Shown one piece after another: positions 33,831 through 45,676 of a stretch of DNA of 64,000 bases. Each line of letters opens with the position of its first letter. The first letter of the stretch is position 1. The notes below the pieces were generated by a model. That model ran no database searches and was not told the origin of the DNA. It saw only the letters and a list, made by a program, of their open reading frames with translations. This stretch comes from Massospora cicadina (lineage: Eukaryota > Entomophthoromycota > Entomophthoromycetes > Entomophthorales > Entomophthoraceae), in the NCBI GenBank assembly GCA_022478985.1, contig JAKSZP010013636.1, positions 1 to 64,000 of the forward strand, written 5' to 3'. The position numbers were made by a program, and so were the translations under genes.

Positions 33831-34800
33831 TCCCCCAAAGCCTGTTGCTGCAAATGCACCTGCAGCCACCAATCAGAACCCACTTTGCCCCAGTGCCACA
33901 ATGATTCCTCAAATCAAGCGCAGGATTGGACCCCAGTTCAATACCATGCAACGCTCAACAAATCAACCAATCCTCAACCATACGCCAACTCCCCAATTCA
34001 AATTTTCCAGAACCCATGGAAGCTTTTGGATGAAGTTGATGCATCAGGTAGAATCAATGAAGAAATATCACTATGAGTTGCTAGGTTCTGTAATGCAAAA
34101 TGGGATGCATAATTTCCCCTTGTTTATATTCCCTAAAGCCAAATGCTGAACCATTCCTCAGCGACCACCAGCTTGCAGTAGAAGCAGCCGTCACACCATA
34201 TTGCCATCCCTTCTGCAAAGCTGCCGCCAAATCAGTGGCAAATCTTGCAGGAGGAATTCCACCTCCTGTTATCCCCAAAAATCTTATTCCAAAAAGTAAG
34301 ATTAATGTGAACCAACTACAAAAAAATGACCAATGCTATCCAGAACGTGGTAACTGTAGCATGGAATCTGAAAGCTAAGTTTACCTGAACCAACATTACA
34401 ACGTTTGTTAAACTACCAGACGCCCGTTTTAAAGCTAAAAAGCTTTAGCCAAATATATCACTGCCATTTTATGGTTGGCAATTAATCGGAAGTATAAATC
34501 ATCTGTGATATTGAACCACATACCACTGATGCCCCGACGCCCTTGCTATCTGCCTTGACATGCACCCTACTCTGGGAAGAGATAGCTGCTGCCAAAAATG
34601 ACCCCCTCAATCCCCCTTCCCTTCTGCCATGAAGGGAGAAGCATTCTCCGCTGCCCACCTGGTTGGTTGTTTTTTTCAGTGTGATTCATTCAATCGCTCA
34701 TTTGGGCATTTTGTTTGAATCAATTTAGTTACATTCTTTTAATTTAAGTTTTTATATTGGTAATGTCCATCCCCTGGTCAGCTTACCTCAGTTAAATAAA
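33831..34800 (+). other. Coding-like fragment ending in a LINE-A-type 3' tail
   Basis: Frames at 33,901-34,149 and 34,100-34,378 give plausible but unrecognised protein pieces (AVEAAVTPYCHPFCKAAAKS; NLAGGIPPPVIPKNLIP). From 34,766 the sequence matches the LINE-A 3' end (GTCCATCCCCTGGTCAGC, then TACCTCAGTTAAATAAA). It could be the 3' part of a diverged LINE-A relative or a non-autonomous element using its tail. The upstream 800 bases do not visibly match LINE-A ORF2. Confidence 0.4.
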
Positions 34801-35329
34801 GAGGGGAGGCGGAATGCAGGTGATTTGGCTGAGGATAAAGGATCAGAATTTGGGCTGCTAGGGACCTAGCACCCCCAACCATTGCTGATCAGTGATTTTC
34901 ATTGTTAGCCACAGTTCTAGCTTTAGTGGGCTTACAGGCCATTCGATCTTTAATCAATTTGTTGCTTCATTGCATATAATGAGCAATCTGGAAGGAAAAG
35001 CCAAATGTGCAGCTTTATAACACCCGGGGATTAGGCGTGAGAATTTCATGATCCATCAGAGCTGATAGGAGATAATCTGAATGGTCTCCAGCATCAAACC
35101 TTTGTGATAGCACTCATTGGCCAAACTCTTGGCAACGAGAGCCAAGTGTATTATCCATACACAATAATGGTAGATGAAGGCTCACATTTTGATCAGGTAA
35201 GATCGCAGGGTTTTTGCAAAAAAAGGTCCTGTGACAGATGCATTTCTGTCAGCTATTATTTTCCTGACAGGATGTAGCACATTGTGGACCAATATTTTTG
35301 AACATGGCATATTTTTATTATTCTTGAGT

Positions 35330-35372
35330 GATATCTGCTTCTGGTTTGGTGCATACAGGGCACTCCTTGTGC
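35330..35372 (-). pseudogene. LINE-B2 C-terminal Cys-His finger, disrupted
   Basis: The minus strand reads ECPVCTKPEADIT, matching the LINE-B1 finger, but a stop follows two residues later and the His and last Cys are lost. It is the C-terminal zinc-binding piece of ORF2. Confidence 0.55.
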
Positions 35373-35373
35373 A

Positions 35374-36465
35374 GGTAATCTGTAAGTCCTGGGGAACGTC
35401 CTCTGGGTGTCAATTGGGCCATTTTCTCATTTCTGAGTAAGAAGGCACTGAAGAGGATGACTGTACCCCTCATTACTCGGGGTGATCTCACTCACATAGT
35501 AGATGAGCGCTGGGTAACAGCCCTCCCACTTCAGATCCCACTTCCAGTACCCACACTATCCTTGGCAGAACTGTTATGAGGAATCAGTGAAATCTGCACC
35601 AAGATCGCCAAAATGAAATTGGTCATAACCAATTTGAGCAGCAATCAGCCTGATACTTGGGTTTTAAATGGTCAAAAAGGTATGAAGACTGATCTATCAG
35701 CCAGAATGCCTGACAGTTGTGATTTGGTTAAAATAATAATTGGAAAAATCTCCCACCTCCCAAATCCATTGGGCATCACCTCTGATGGGCAGGTAATAGC
35801 ACCAGACACCATCGACGAGGTTTTGAAGCTTCCTGCTGACAAATTGGTTGTTGCACCTGATGCAATGCCACTGACCAAATGAACATCCCAGCAACTGAGC
35901 ATGGGAGGATTGGGCATCCCTTACCTGTTCCCAACAAAATGGATCCACCCCTATTTGTTTGGTCTTGGGGGATTCCTACTGCTCATCAGTCTAAACGCTG
36001 TCACGCCAACCATCGAAAATGTAGCTGAGCCTTGGTTCAGATGTTTGAGGTCAAACTGACAGCAACTCGGCCTGCCACCAAATTTTTTAATGTCAGTTTT
36101 CAGGGAACTAACCCGCCCATTCCCAAATAATTTGCCTGTTAGGTCAAATTTGTGGGACCTGATCCTGGCTTGTTTTCCCCCAAATCAACTACTATTTAAT
36201 CAGTCACATCACACTGAGAAAATTGTTGGTCAATTTTTCTTTATTTAAATTTCCGTTAAAAAATCCTCCCCAAAATTTAGTTTTTAAATGTTAAGAATTA
36301 AGCCGCCTTATCTGCTGACGTTCTTGTACCCCTCAGGGTTAACGGCCATGCGCATCTGGTACTTATTTTGTGCTTATATGAAATTCTGGCTCACCAGCAG
36401 ATATTGGTGGAACTCTTTTCTGGTTCCATATTCTTCATATCAGCAGCAGTGCCTTGGGTATTCTG
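35374..36465. other. 1.07-kb insert in LINE-B2 with a 9-bp near-duplication
   Basis: LINE-B1 is continuous here (GGTAATTTGGCC near 15,728), while in LINE-B2 the match breaks at GGTAATCTG (35,374-35,382) and resumes at GGTATTCTG (36,457-36,465). The two 9-mers differ at one base and could be a target duplication. The insert has an 89-codon plus-strand frame (35,613-35,882) of unknown function and a peptide IVDERWVTALP (about 35,499-35,530) also seen at 1.67 kb. No LTR or terminal inverted repeat was found. Confidence 0.45.
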
Positions 36466-36999
36466 GTTTGCTGTTCAGATGCTTTGTCATCTGGGCTGGC
36501 AGGCCAGTCTAATTCTTACCTGATGTTCGCCTGATATAATCCAGTCCAATGTGTTTACTAGATTTAAACGTGCATTGAAGGATCTGCCAGGTTACCAACT
36601 GTTGCTTGGCCATTACAAGTTGAGAGTTCAGGCTTGATATCAACTCCTTCATTTAGTAGTTGGTGTTGTGGCCTTCAGTTGCCCAGTCATTCAAGATTTG
36701 TGGGTGAGCGGGTGAGTTGCGCCTGGATTTTGGTAGCAGATCCCCATATTCAATCTGGGTCAATTTGTAGCTGATATTGATTGACTTAGTGGTGTACTTG
36801 TGGATGATTCGATTTTGTTCTTCCCAATTTCATCACGGAAATCATTGCAGAATTACAGGCCTTGACATCCCTGTGGATTTAGTCAACATCCCAATCCATT
36901 AGTTCAAATGACCAGCTGCACAGGCGCACTGCCCAATTGCACAGTCACTATTAATGTGGTGTGTCTTTTTGGGAGGGAATTTGCAGGTGGCTCACCATC

Positions 37000-38470
37000 C
37001 ATTTGTATAATGATCTGGGTGAGACCAGCTCCTGAAGGTCCTGATCTCTAGCCCAGTTCGCGCTCCAAGCTAGATTTGGGCAGCGCATTTGTGTTTAAGT
37101 CAGTTTAAGGAATGACTTCGCGCATATCTGCCATGCGAGGGATTCAAAGTCTAGAAGGCACATGCCTCCTTCAAACTTCAGGCTTAACAGAGTTTCTAGT
37201 GTTATCAGTGCCACTTTTGCCTTGAACCATAGGAAGGTCTAGAGCATTGCCCTGATTTTTTTCTCTAGGCTTGGGCTCATTGGCAGCACATTGGCAACAT
37301 ACCACAATTTCAATAAGATGAATACGTTGATTGCCAGCACTTTCTCCTCAAGGCATAATTTGGCATTTTTCCATCATGCCATTCATATTAATAGACTCAA
37401 TAATACACCTTGCTTTATTTCCAATACCACTGGTCCCTTATCATTAAAGAGTATCCTGAGGTATCAGATCATCAGGGAGTTCATAATCGGTGTTGTGTCA
37501 GTTGGAGAGATAAAGTTTGGGACGCCAATCTATATAACAAAGGTTTTTGCCAAGTTTATCTTCACATTTGACGCTAACTTTATAGGTCCAGTAGCTCCTC
37601 TGTGCCCTGTAGGTCAGTCAGTGAGCTAATACATACCACCATATCATTGGCAGAGGCAACATTTTTAGTAGCATTTGGTTTGAGGTTGACTAGGCCCCAG
37701 AGTCTCACGTCCACCGCTGTCAATAAGACGTTAGCTGCAAAATTGAACAAAATTAGTGATGTAAATTTCCTTGTTAGAGACCCTGCCTAACTGGTATATC
37801 ATTGGTTACGCCATCTGCAATGATCACCTTGGTTACCAGGACCAAGTACAGTGTTGTTATCCATGACCTAAAGGTTATGGGGATGACAATCTCTTTCAAC
37901 GCCTCATGTAGGAATGACCATGCTACCCAATCATAGGCCTTTTCCATGTCAAGGAACATAATATATCCCTGCTCAGTTCCCCACACATCTTGGAGTACGT
38001 TTTGGACTTCACCAATGCTGTCCCAATTAATTCAGCCCTTGATGAACCCGGTTTGAGCCCTATGGAGCATGTGCAGTGCCTTTGCCATCATCCAATTCGA
38101 AAAATATATGCTTCAGCAGCTTATAATTGGCCTGGACAGTGCGATTGGGCGCCAGTTATGTAGTTGGTGTTAGAATCCCTTTTTTTTACAAGTGTACAAT
38201 TCAGGTCTCCTGACCTCCTGGGATTTGCTGTCCATTTTGCAAACAGTGTTAGATAGGGATTTTAGTTCCAGCACAATGCAGTCACAGAATGCAATGTACA
38301 CCTCCGCACACATGTTGTTGGGTCCCAGTGCCTTCATTCTTGGAGACTCTTTTAGCACCCACTTAACTTCATTGATCAAGCTTTTGGCAGATAGGTTAGT
38401 GACATCTTCCATCATACAGCCCCCATGAGCTGGCTTGGCCAGGTCAATTAGGGCATCCATCAATGACTCG
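37000..38470 (-). pseudogene. LINE-B2 ORF2 reverse transcriptase
   Basis: The open piece at 38,170-38,463 reads VLKESPRMKALGPNNMCAEV, where the usual K-A-P-G-P-D is KALGPN. The piece at 37,774-37,986 gives MFLDMEKAYDWVAWSFLHEA, keeping the Asp of motif A, and VTNDIPVRQGL. The catalytic motif near 37,640-37,660 reads about AND after a one-base frameshift, in place of FADD. The polymerase is therefore dead in at least two ways. Confidence 0.78.
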
Positions 38471-38844
38471 CTTGTTACTCATTGGTAGAATAGTCTGCTG
38501 TAGAAGCGTTTGATCTCATGCTTGATTGTTTCTGGCTTTGTTGTTACTTCCCCTTTCGCCATCTCTACTTCCCATATCCTAGCCTTGGTTCATATTCCCT
38601 TGAGGTGCACAGGCCCTCTTTGGTCATTGTCCCCACTAAGCACTGATATTGGTAGGTAGAGTTGGTCCATCTTTCTAAATCCTGTTTCGCCTTTAAGGCC
38701 CAATACCTTTTGTGCATCGTTTAATACTTTCTTCACCATCCTTTGCTGTCCCACCTATTGAGCTTCAACCTCTACAGTGCAGTTTTCAGCTGTTTTGCAG
38801 TGGCAGTTCTCTAGTAGGTTGTCATATTTTCAAACTTCATGCTA

Positions 38845-39760
38845 TCATTCTTCATCTTCTCTTTGATCTTTATTCATTGTTCCAGAGGGTCTATCTCTGG
38901 GTGATAATTCAGATATGCAACCAGTTGATCCAATCTGGCTATAATTGTTCAGCGCCATTCCCCATCTCTCAGCGTGGTGGGTGCCAGTTGTCATTTGCAG
39001 TTCCTTGGGGGTTCTTTCTTTTGATATCCACGCAGTGATCATGTGGTAGCTTTTGGCATCTATATCGACTTTGCTGTTGGACGTCAGCGGCCTGAGGTTG
39101 GATGACACCAGTATATAGTCCAATCGTGAACCAGCCTGTGGGTTACTGGCAGAGTCATATGCCCATCACATTAGGTTGGCCAGGTCGTTGTCCTCGTAGT
39201 CAATTATAAGGCACATCCCTGATTTGACTAGGTATTCTAGCATCTCATCAGCCTTCTGTTTGGGACTTCTGCTGGTCAGGAACGTATCCTAACTCACATT
39301 TGTCCAACAGTTTAAGTCTCCTGCTATAACCGTCATCATGTCAGCTGGTACTTCTGATAAATCATCCCAAAATATTTGATTTTGTGGGGCTTTACCGGAG
39401 CATAGACTGCCACCACCCAAAGGCTCTTGCCAGTTTTCCTATGCATAGTGGTCACATTCAGGATCCTTCCATCGTGAGTTTCCTCTCCAAATTTCAGGTC
39501 AATGTTCTTGTTCAATGTGACGATCACCACATGATCTGTCCTGAGTGCCTGAAAGCCTATTTGGTGGAACCACAGGTGATTCTTTGCATTACAGATTGAG
39601 CTCAGCACCATTTCCTTTTGGCAACCTGATTACATTTTCAATATTAAAATTATGTCTACATTATTGTTTGTTTTGAAATGGTGTAACTTCCGACTTCTCA
39701 TTTGTATGTTTACCATCCCCCAAGAATTTGTGGTCACAATCCTCATTTCTGGCTGCCAAA
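38845..39760 (-). pseudogene. LINE-B2 ORF2 endonuclease
   Basis: The frame opens MRIVTTNSWGM near 39,745 and runs through DHVVIVTLNKNIDLKF and LWVVAVYAPVK (39,336-39,611) to MDYILVSSNLRPL and ESYHM-type sequence (38,845-39,123), where LINE-B1 has SDHM. It is an APE-type endonuclease with the final Asp-His altered (KSYHMI). Stops separate the pieces. Confidence 0.75.
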
Positions 39761-39769
39761 CCCATGAGT

Positions 39770-42700
39770 GTGAGGATTAATAATTTCACAGTTGTAAATT
39801 GAGTCACAGATGGAGGTTTGCTTGTTGGTGGTCAGTGTTGCTGAGGGTGATTGGGGGGATGGTCAACCTTCAGGGTCAGTTTGACAGAACAGGGATTGCC
39901 TTACCGGGTATTCTGTGCACTGGGAATTCAGTCACCATCCCCATCTCCCTATCAATGGACAACAGGGATGGTTTAATTACCAACTCCGGGTTCTCCATTG
40001 TCCCTACTGGCGGAGTGGTGGATTCTCCCTCATCTGTCAATTGGGTTCCTACCCTTTGTTTGATTTTTCATTGGATCTGGTCTTTCTGTTGAAGCCTGAT
40101 CAGAAAATTTTGCCAATCACATTGATTTGTTTGTTTGGTCGTTAGTCTCCTCAGGTTTGTTTTCTGATGATTTCTAAGATGACTTCAAATTCACTTTTAC
40201 TTGTTGGACTTAGGTTTTGATTTAATGGCATCTTGTGCTGCCCGTCCCCTCTTGGGGGATTTTTTTGGGTTCGCCTTCTGCCATCTTTCTTCCTCACAGA
40301 TTTTCCATTCCGCTTGGGATAGGTGTGGCGCCATAAGTTCAGGGCTCATTCCTTCGTCCATCCTGTATGATTCGTGGTATGGTTTATTGAAGGGCTCATC
40401 ATCTGCTTTAGGTCACTTAGCAACTTCTCATTCTCATGCTTCCTTATGGGTGAGGTCCAGCTCTTGCTGTTGGCGTTTCATGTCCACAAACTCCATTAGG
40501 TTCTGGGGGATCCATTCTTTGGCTTTTTGTCAAAGAAATGTTTTGGCCCCAACCTTCATGATCCCTCTGATGGGGTCATATTCATACTCTTGAAGGGTCT
40601 TTCCTTTGCAATGGTGGCATTGGGCCATTGTATGGCCAGTCTGGTAACAGAACTGGCATACTTGCTTTTCACCTTCCTACTCTACATACATGGCTCTGCT
40701 TAGGCCAGTCAGGCGGATGAATTGAGGTGGGAGATTTTATTTGGCTTCATCCATGGGGCCAGTTCATATAGCGCTTCAACTGTTTGGGGGTGAAGGCACT
40801 TTTCAAAGTAATCACTGCCAGCTTGCTGAAATTTTCATACTTCCCCATAGTATGATAGTCTGGTCTAGATCGCTTTGTGCACCCATTCCCTCTCCTGATC
40901 AGTTGGGAGGTTTTGGAATGTCACCCACCATGCAGTTTGGTTAGTGTATCTAGTCAGTTCCATTAGCCAATAGACTCCCTTATACTTAATTCCGATCTCA
41001 AGGAGTTTTTATGGTCCAATTCACCTGGGATTGAAGTATTAATATAGCCCCATTTGGGTACCCAGTGATGGTCAAAGTCCCCTACTGCTACTACCTCGTC
41101 AAGCTCCTGATAAATCGTAATTATCAGGTTGGACCACTCCTCCACCAGATGAAGGTGGATTCGGATTACATCATTTAGATATGATTTAGATGCTTGGCAG
41201 TCTGTGAAGCCTCCACTAATTAGTAAGCAGATGTATTTGATATGGCTTCTGGCCCCATTACATGTGTTATTGTCAGTATGGGCTGCCACGGCGCTGTACA
41301 ACTTTGATTTTGTGCTAGGTTTTTGTACTTTGGCAGGGGTTTTCCCCTTCATTATCCAGCTTATTGACTCATTGAGGCTAAATCCCTGATTAAGAAAAAC
41401 TTCTATTTTGTGTATGCTGATACTGTAGTGATTAATGCTCATATCCATTTGCGCTCCAATTTCAAGGCTTTGCCACTTAAGGGCATCTTTCAACGAAAAT
41501 CCCAGTTGGTACCATTTGAGGGCAGATTCTGGACCACACATTGGGTGCAGGTATCTCTGGAGGGCCTCCAGTGTGATCAAACTACGCTGGCAACAGTCCC
41601 TTACCATAACACTATTCCACACGCCATCTGTGAATATTCATGCCATGGTAGCCAGAACTCCTGCCTCACACCACTGAAAGGCTTTAGAAGGGGTGAAACC
41701 TTCAGCAGCATATGGGGCAGCTACTGTCAGTTCTGAAAAAGTTTGCTTCCAATCCTGGATGGTTTTGATTTGGTCCCGCTTTGAGCCATTCTCAGCCCAG
41801 GTCCAGGGTCATGACTCCTTTCATCGCTGATGCCGCCTGGTGAAATCTCATGTTCCATCCATGGTTGGGCTGACTCTGGGGTGAACCCCGCTTCATCCCA
41901 GTCTGCGGCTTCAGCTAGTGTGGCGGCGTTGCACCAGAGTTTCCATTTCTCAATGGGGAACGGTCAGCCTTGGAGGGTTTCATGGATGGGTTTTATGACT
42001 CCCAGAACCTCCCATTCACAAACTTGGTCAATACTGGCTCCCGCGCGGAACCAGTATTTCATTTCCAGTGGGTGAATCTGTTGGCAGACCAGTTAATGGC
42101 CTCTTCTGGTGACCAGTCCTGGAAGGGTCCCCACTCCACCATCTTCTCCTTCATCCAGCCCGCCTTCATTAAGTCAGATGCGGTGGCTGTCATAATTTGA
42201 GTGTATGACCAGTGTAGGTCCTCAATGGCCTTGAACCCAGCTGCAATCCACAGCAATGCCTCCTCTGGGGAGAAAGTGGTGTTATACCATTCTAGTGTGA
42301 TGTTAACTGAAATGGTATGTCGGGCCCATTTGAGGCCAGTCAAAATGTTCAGGAAACATTTCACATAGTCATATAATTCTGTTGTGGTGAGTCCTGAGTT
42401 CCTGAAAGCTTGGGCGAATCTCGCTGATACTCCAGCCTTATTGTATTCTATCGCATTAAAGAGGTCAATACTGGCTTCCATTCAAGCATTTGAGTTCACC
42501 AGCTTTAAATATTCTTGAACTGCGGCTTCAATCACTTTATGCTCCAGGGGACTTTCATCCATTCAAGGGCATTTTTGGTTTAGATCTGTGATGCCTTAAA
42601 GAGAATAACCATCTCAAGCGATATTTGGATATCAAGCCATTGTTTGGCTGCCCTGGCAGAAAGATTGTGTTCATGCCAAATGGCTGCAATAGCTGGTGTA

Positions 42701-43780
42701 TTGTTTTTGGCAATCCATTATGTTGCCATTGAATATGGGAACTGTAGGGTCTCCCATTGCTTGATTTTGTGTGAAGACACTCTGCAGTGGTCTAATATGT
42801 CCTTCTGGATGTGGGTGTACTTCACCAAGGCTCTAGTTGTCAACTTGACTGCTGTCAGGGTTTAGGCCTTTTCCAGTAGTATTTTAAATTTTTTTGATGA
42901 TCCTTCATGGGTGGCTGATCCTTTGGATTTTCTGCCCAATACTCCTTTGTCTCAATGAGGATCATCCCTGATGGTTTGTCTGATTTGCTGATCAAATTTG
43001 GGCTGATTTTTCCCCTGCTGTCTACTTGGATTTGTTGGGGATTGTTCCTGATGGTTCATTGGGGATTATGCCCAGCAGTTTGCTCTGATTTGTTGACCAA
43101 TTCTGGGCTGATTCTGCCCCCGTTGTTAACTTGGATTTGTTGTGGATTGCACCCAATGGTTCATTGGGGATTATGCCCAACAATTTGATTGGTTTTCCTG
43201 TTCAATCGTGGTTGTGGACCATTCTCCACCCTGACTGGTCAATATCAGGACTTGACTCTGACAATTTTTTGGGCGATTGTTTCAAGCATCATCAGATACT
43301 TTCTCCATCTCATTTAAAAACATTTTTTGTTGTTGCCCAGATGAACTTGGCCCTTGGCTTCTGCTGGTTGAATATGAAGCAGTATCCAAAATGACCAAAA
43401 CTTTGTCAGGTTTTTTGTTCTTTTTTCAAAAAGGTTTTTTCCCTCTGTGAGGCCCCGATCCCCTCACCTATTTAAGGTTTAGTGGTGAATATCCCTGACT
43501 CCGCTGTTCTTGGCGTTGCTTCATGCTCCTCAAGGTTGGCGTTGATCATCTCATTTTGGAAGAAATTGATCCTGGGGAGTCAGTTGCATTTGCCACGATT
43601 GTCACTGTGTTAGTAATTTTTAATTGTTTGTGTCACTGATTTGTTATTAGTGCCTTTGTTGACGGGAAGTCATTCAGACAGTGCATCCATCATGGTGTAC
43701 TTTGTATTTAGGTCATATTTGGTGCAAGCAGCCATCAAATTCATTGTGCTTCACATAGATGAGTGGAAAACCTTCTTACA
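39770..43780 (-). pseudogene. LINE-B2 ORF1: repeat-bearing protein with an intact CCHC knuckle
   Basis: Two long open pieces survive: 42,059-42,481 and 40,963-41,622. They contain helical units with the pattern F/W-S-x-x-E/D-A/S-x-x-W: TFSPEEALLWIAAGF, DWSPEEAINWSANRF, GPESALKWYQLGFSLKDALKW and GFSLNESISWIMKG. The zinc knuckle CQFCYQTGHTMAQC (C-X2-C-X4-H-X4-C) lies near 40,620-40,665 and is complete. A basic region follows toward ORF2. I know no LINE ORF1 with such repeats; the Gag-like role is inferred from position and knuckle. Confidence 0.62.
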
Positions 43781-43905
43781 CTAAGTGTTATGGCCATGGT
43801 GTACTGTTCTATAGGTGCATTATTCCACAGGCAGTTGAATATTCTCTGGACTTGTATTAATCACTTTCAAATTATAAAATTGAGATTTGTGAGAGAAAAA
43901 TCAGG

Positions 43906-44827
43906 CTAACTAAGCTAAGAGCCCAATAATAAAATAGGTATGTGGCTTTTTATACAATAATATAGGCTAGTATCCAGATATCCATGCTTCTCTATGGTGT
44001 TTATAACTTACTAGATGACTAAATCATTTTATTTTTTATATTGGCAGATAGCCATCAATAAGTTCAGTAACTATTAATCTTATGCAATCTTTCAACCATT
44101 AGCCACTTAGCCTAAATTAAGTAAGCTTGCCAGAAAAACAAAAACCATCAATCACTTACCTGAAACTATTGAGCCTATCAAACCAACCAAAAAAGAACCA
44201 CTACTCAGCTAAACCAATAGTTGAACTTGTAAATCAGCCAAAGACTACCAACCACTTATCAAAACTTATAAAGCTATTGAATTGAATGAATTATTTTAAT
44301 TTTATATCTATAATAATAGATATAAATTTTAGATTTCTGTACTCCTTTTCCATATAAACTTTAATATTCCAAATCTCACACTCCTCTGTGCACACAATAT
44401 GCTTAAAAAGGGGTACAAAGTTTTCTCTTCATGTATTAGTATATAGATCCTTATCAAACTCATAGGTTTGGTCACTTTACCCAAAAACCTTAGTCTTAAG
44501 AAGTCACAATAGCTGGACAAAATACAGAGTTGTTCAAGCTTCTTTTGTTAGACTAATATACGGGAGAAAACAATGATGAACCTTGTAGATAATAAGAATA
44601 ACTTAAAATATGTGTTTAGCAAACAATCTTACCTTTCATTATAAAATAAAAAGGATAGATTTTAGTCTAGATATTACCTAATCATAGTATGTTACTACAA
44701 ATCAAAATTTAAGATTTTTGGATGGGGCCCAACTACATGATTTATATAATTATAAATAAAAAATTTATTCCAGTAATTATCAATATCAAAATCAACTAAA
44801 TATTATGGGAGTTGTAATTATATGCAT
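43906..44827. other. AT-rich region without recognisable features
   Basis: Only one short minus-strand frame (44,329-44,520, 63 codons), with no known similarity, is present. I see no LTR ends, tails or RNA genes. Confidence 0.5.
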
Positions 44828-45375
44828 TGTTGGGATTCTCCCTTTATTGGGGGAAGCCTCAACTAGGGGTTGAAAACTACCTATGGGTGGATGCTGGATT
44901 GGGCCCCCCATTAACTTGGGTTAAGTCCAATCTGAAGTATTGGGGATCGACCCTAATAATATTAATTAATAAAGTAGATATCAGCAACTAATGCTGTCAT
45001 ATCAAACTTCAATCAGAATGTGGGAATGTATCCTCTTGGTACAAAAGTGAAAATTTAGGCCAGAACGGGATTTGAACCTGTATAGCGAGGGGCAATAGCG
45101 AGGCAGTCATCCACTATGCTAGAGACCCTTGTGTTATTTACAAAAAGTATTTATATATCTCACGCTGTCAACAAATAATGCTAATCATTTGTCTAACCTG
45201 ATCTATCCTATCTTTAATAAATTACCCTTGATATTTAGTTAGCCTTGATTTATTATACTTCCCTAGTACTATAAATAGTACTAAATATTGCTATAAAAAA
45301 CTTTCCTTGCAGTATTAATACTTTTTGAAGTTCAACTGGCATATTCATATTTGAATTTCAGTGCAAAACCCAACA
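44828..45375 (+). repeat. Solo LTR, same group as element F
   Basis: The 548-bp unit begins TGTTGGGATTCTCCCT and ends AAAACCCAACA, giving the inverted termini TGTTGGG/CCCAACA. It holds a TATA-type CTATAAATAG (45,269-45,278). The first about 45 bases and the TATA region resemble the LTR at 62,630-63,031 on the other strand. No polypurine tract or primer site flanks it. The flanking TGCAT and ATCAT agree at only three of five positions, so a target duplication is doubtful. Confidence 0.62.
45058..45128 (-). tRNA. tRNA-like sequence inside the solo LTR (probable pseudogene)
   Basis: On the minus strand 71 bases have tRNA spacing: box A TAGCATAGTGG (45,111-45,121) and box B GGTTCAAATCC (45,068-45,078). 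The D stem (GCAT with ATGA) and a T stem (ACAGG with CCCGT, one mismatch) can form around the TTCAAAT loop. The acceptor strands GGGTCTC and TCTGGCC pair only at their ends and the anticodon arm is disturbed by a direct repeat of CTCGCTAT, so I give no anticodon. It is more likely a tRNA pseudogene or SINE head than a working tRNA. Confidence 0.45.
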
Positions 45376-45659
45376 ATCATTATATTCAGCCCAAAGGAAC
45401 TTCTGAACCACCAACTGGTTAAGTTACAACATTAGGGACTTTATTTGGACCTCTGAACCTCTAATGAAGGTTAAGTCCTATATTATTTATATATTGGGTT
45501 TCAGCGTGAAATCTACTTCTGTGCATAATCTTAAATGAGCTTCAAAGGACCTGACTCAATTTATTATTAGATTCTGTGCAAATTTTGATGTGCATAGTAC
45601 CTATACTATACAAATAGAAAATGCTGATAATCATCTGATACATGCATCTTAACATATAA

Positions 45660-45676
45660 GCCATTTAAGCTTATAT
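45660..45676. repeat. SINE-like insertion target duplication, left
   Basis: GCCATTTAAGCTTATAT, identical to 45,928-45,944 over all 17 bases. Confidence 0.9.

Larger units (their letters stand above)
34810..43905 (-). mobile_element. LINE-B2, second LINE-B copy
   Basis: Nearly full-length copy on the minus strand: leader near 43,905, ORF1 (about 39,740-43,780), endonuclease (about 38,845-39,760), reverse transcriptase (about 37,000-38,470), Cys-His finger (near 35,340-35,370) and 3' UTR to about 34,810. It is uninterrupted where LINE-B1 carries Gypsy-C, and is itself interrupted by an insert at 35,383-36,456 that B1 lacks. Divergence from B1 is substantial, so the insertions are old. Confidence 0.78.
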
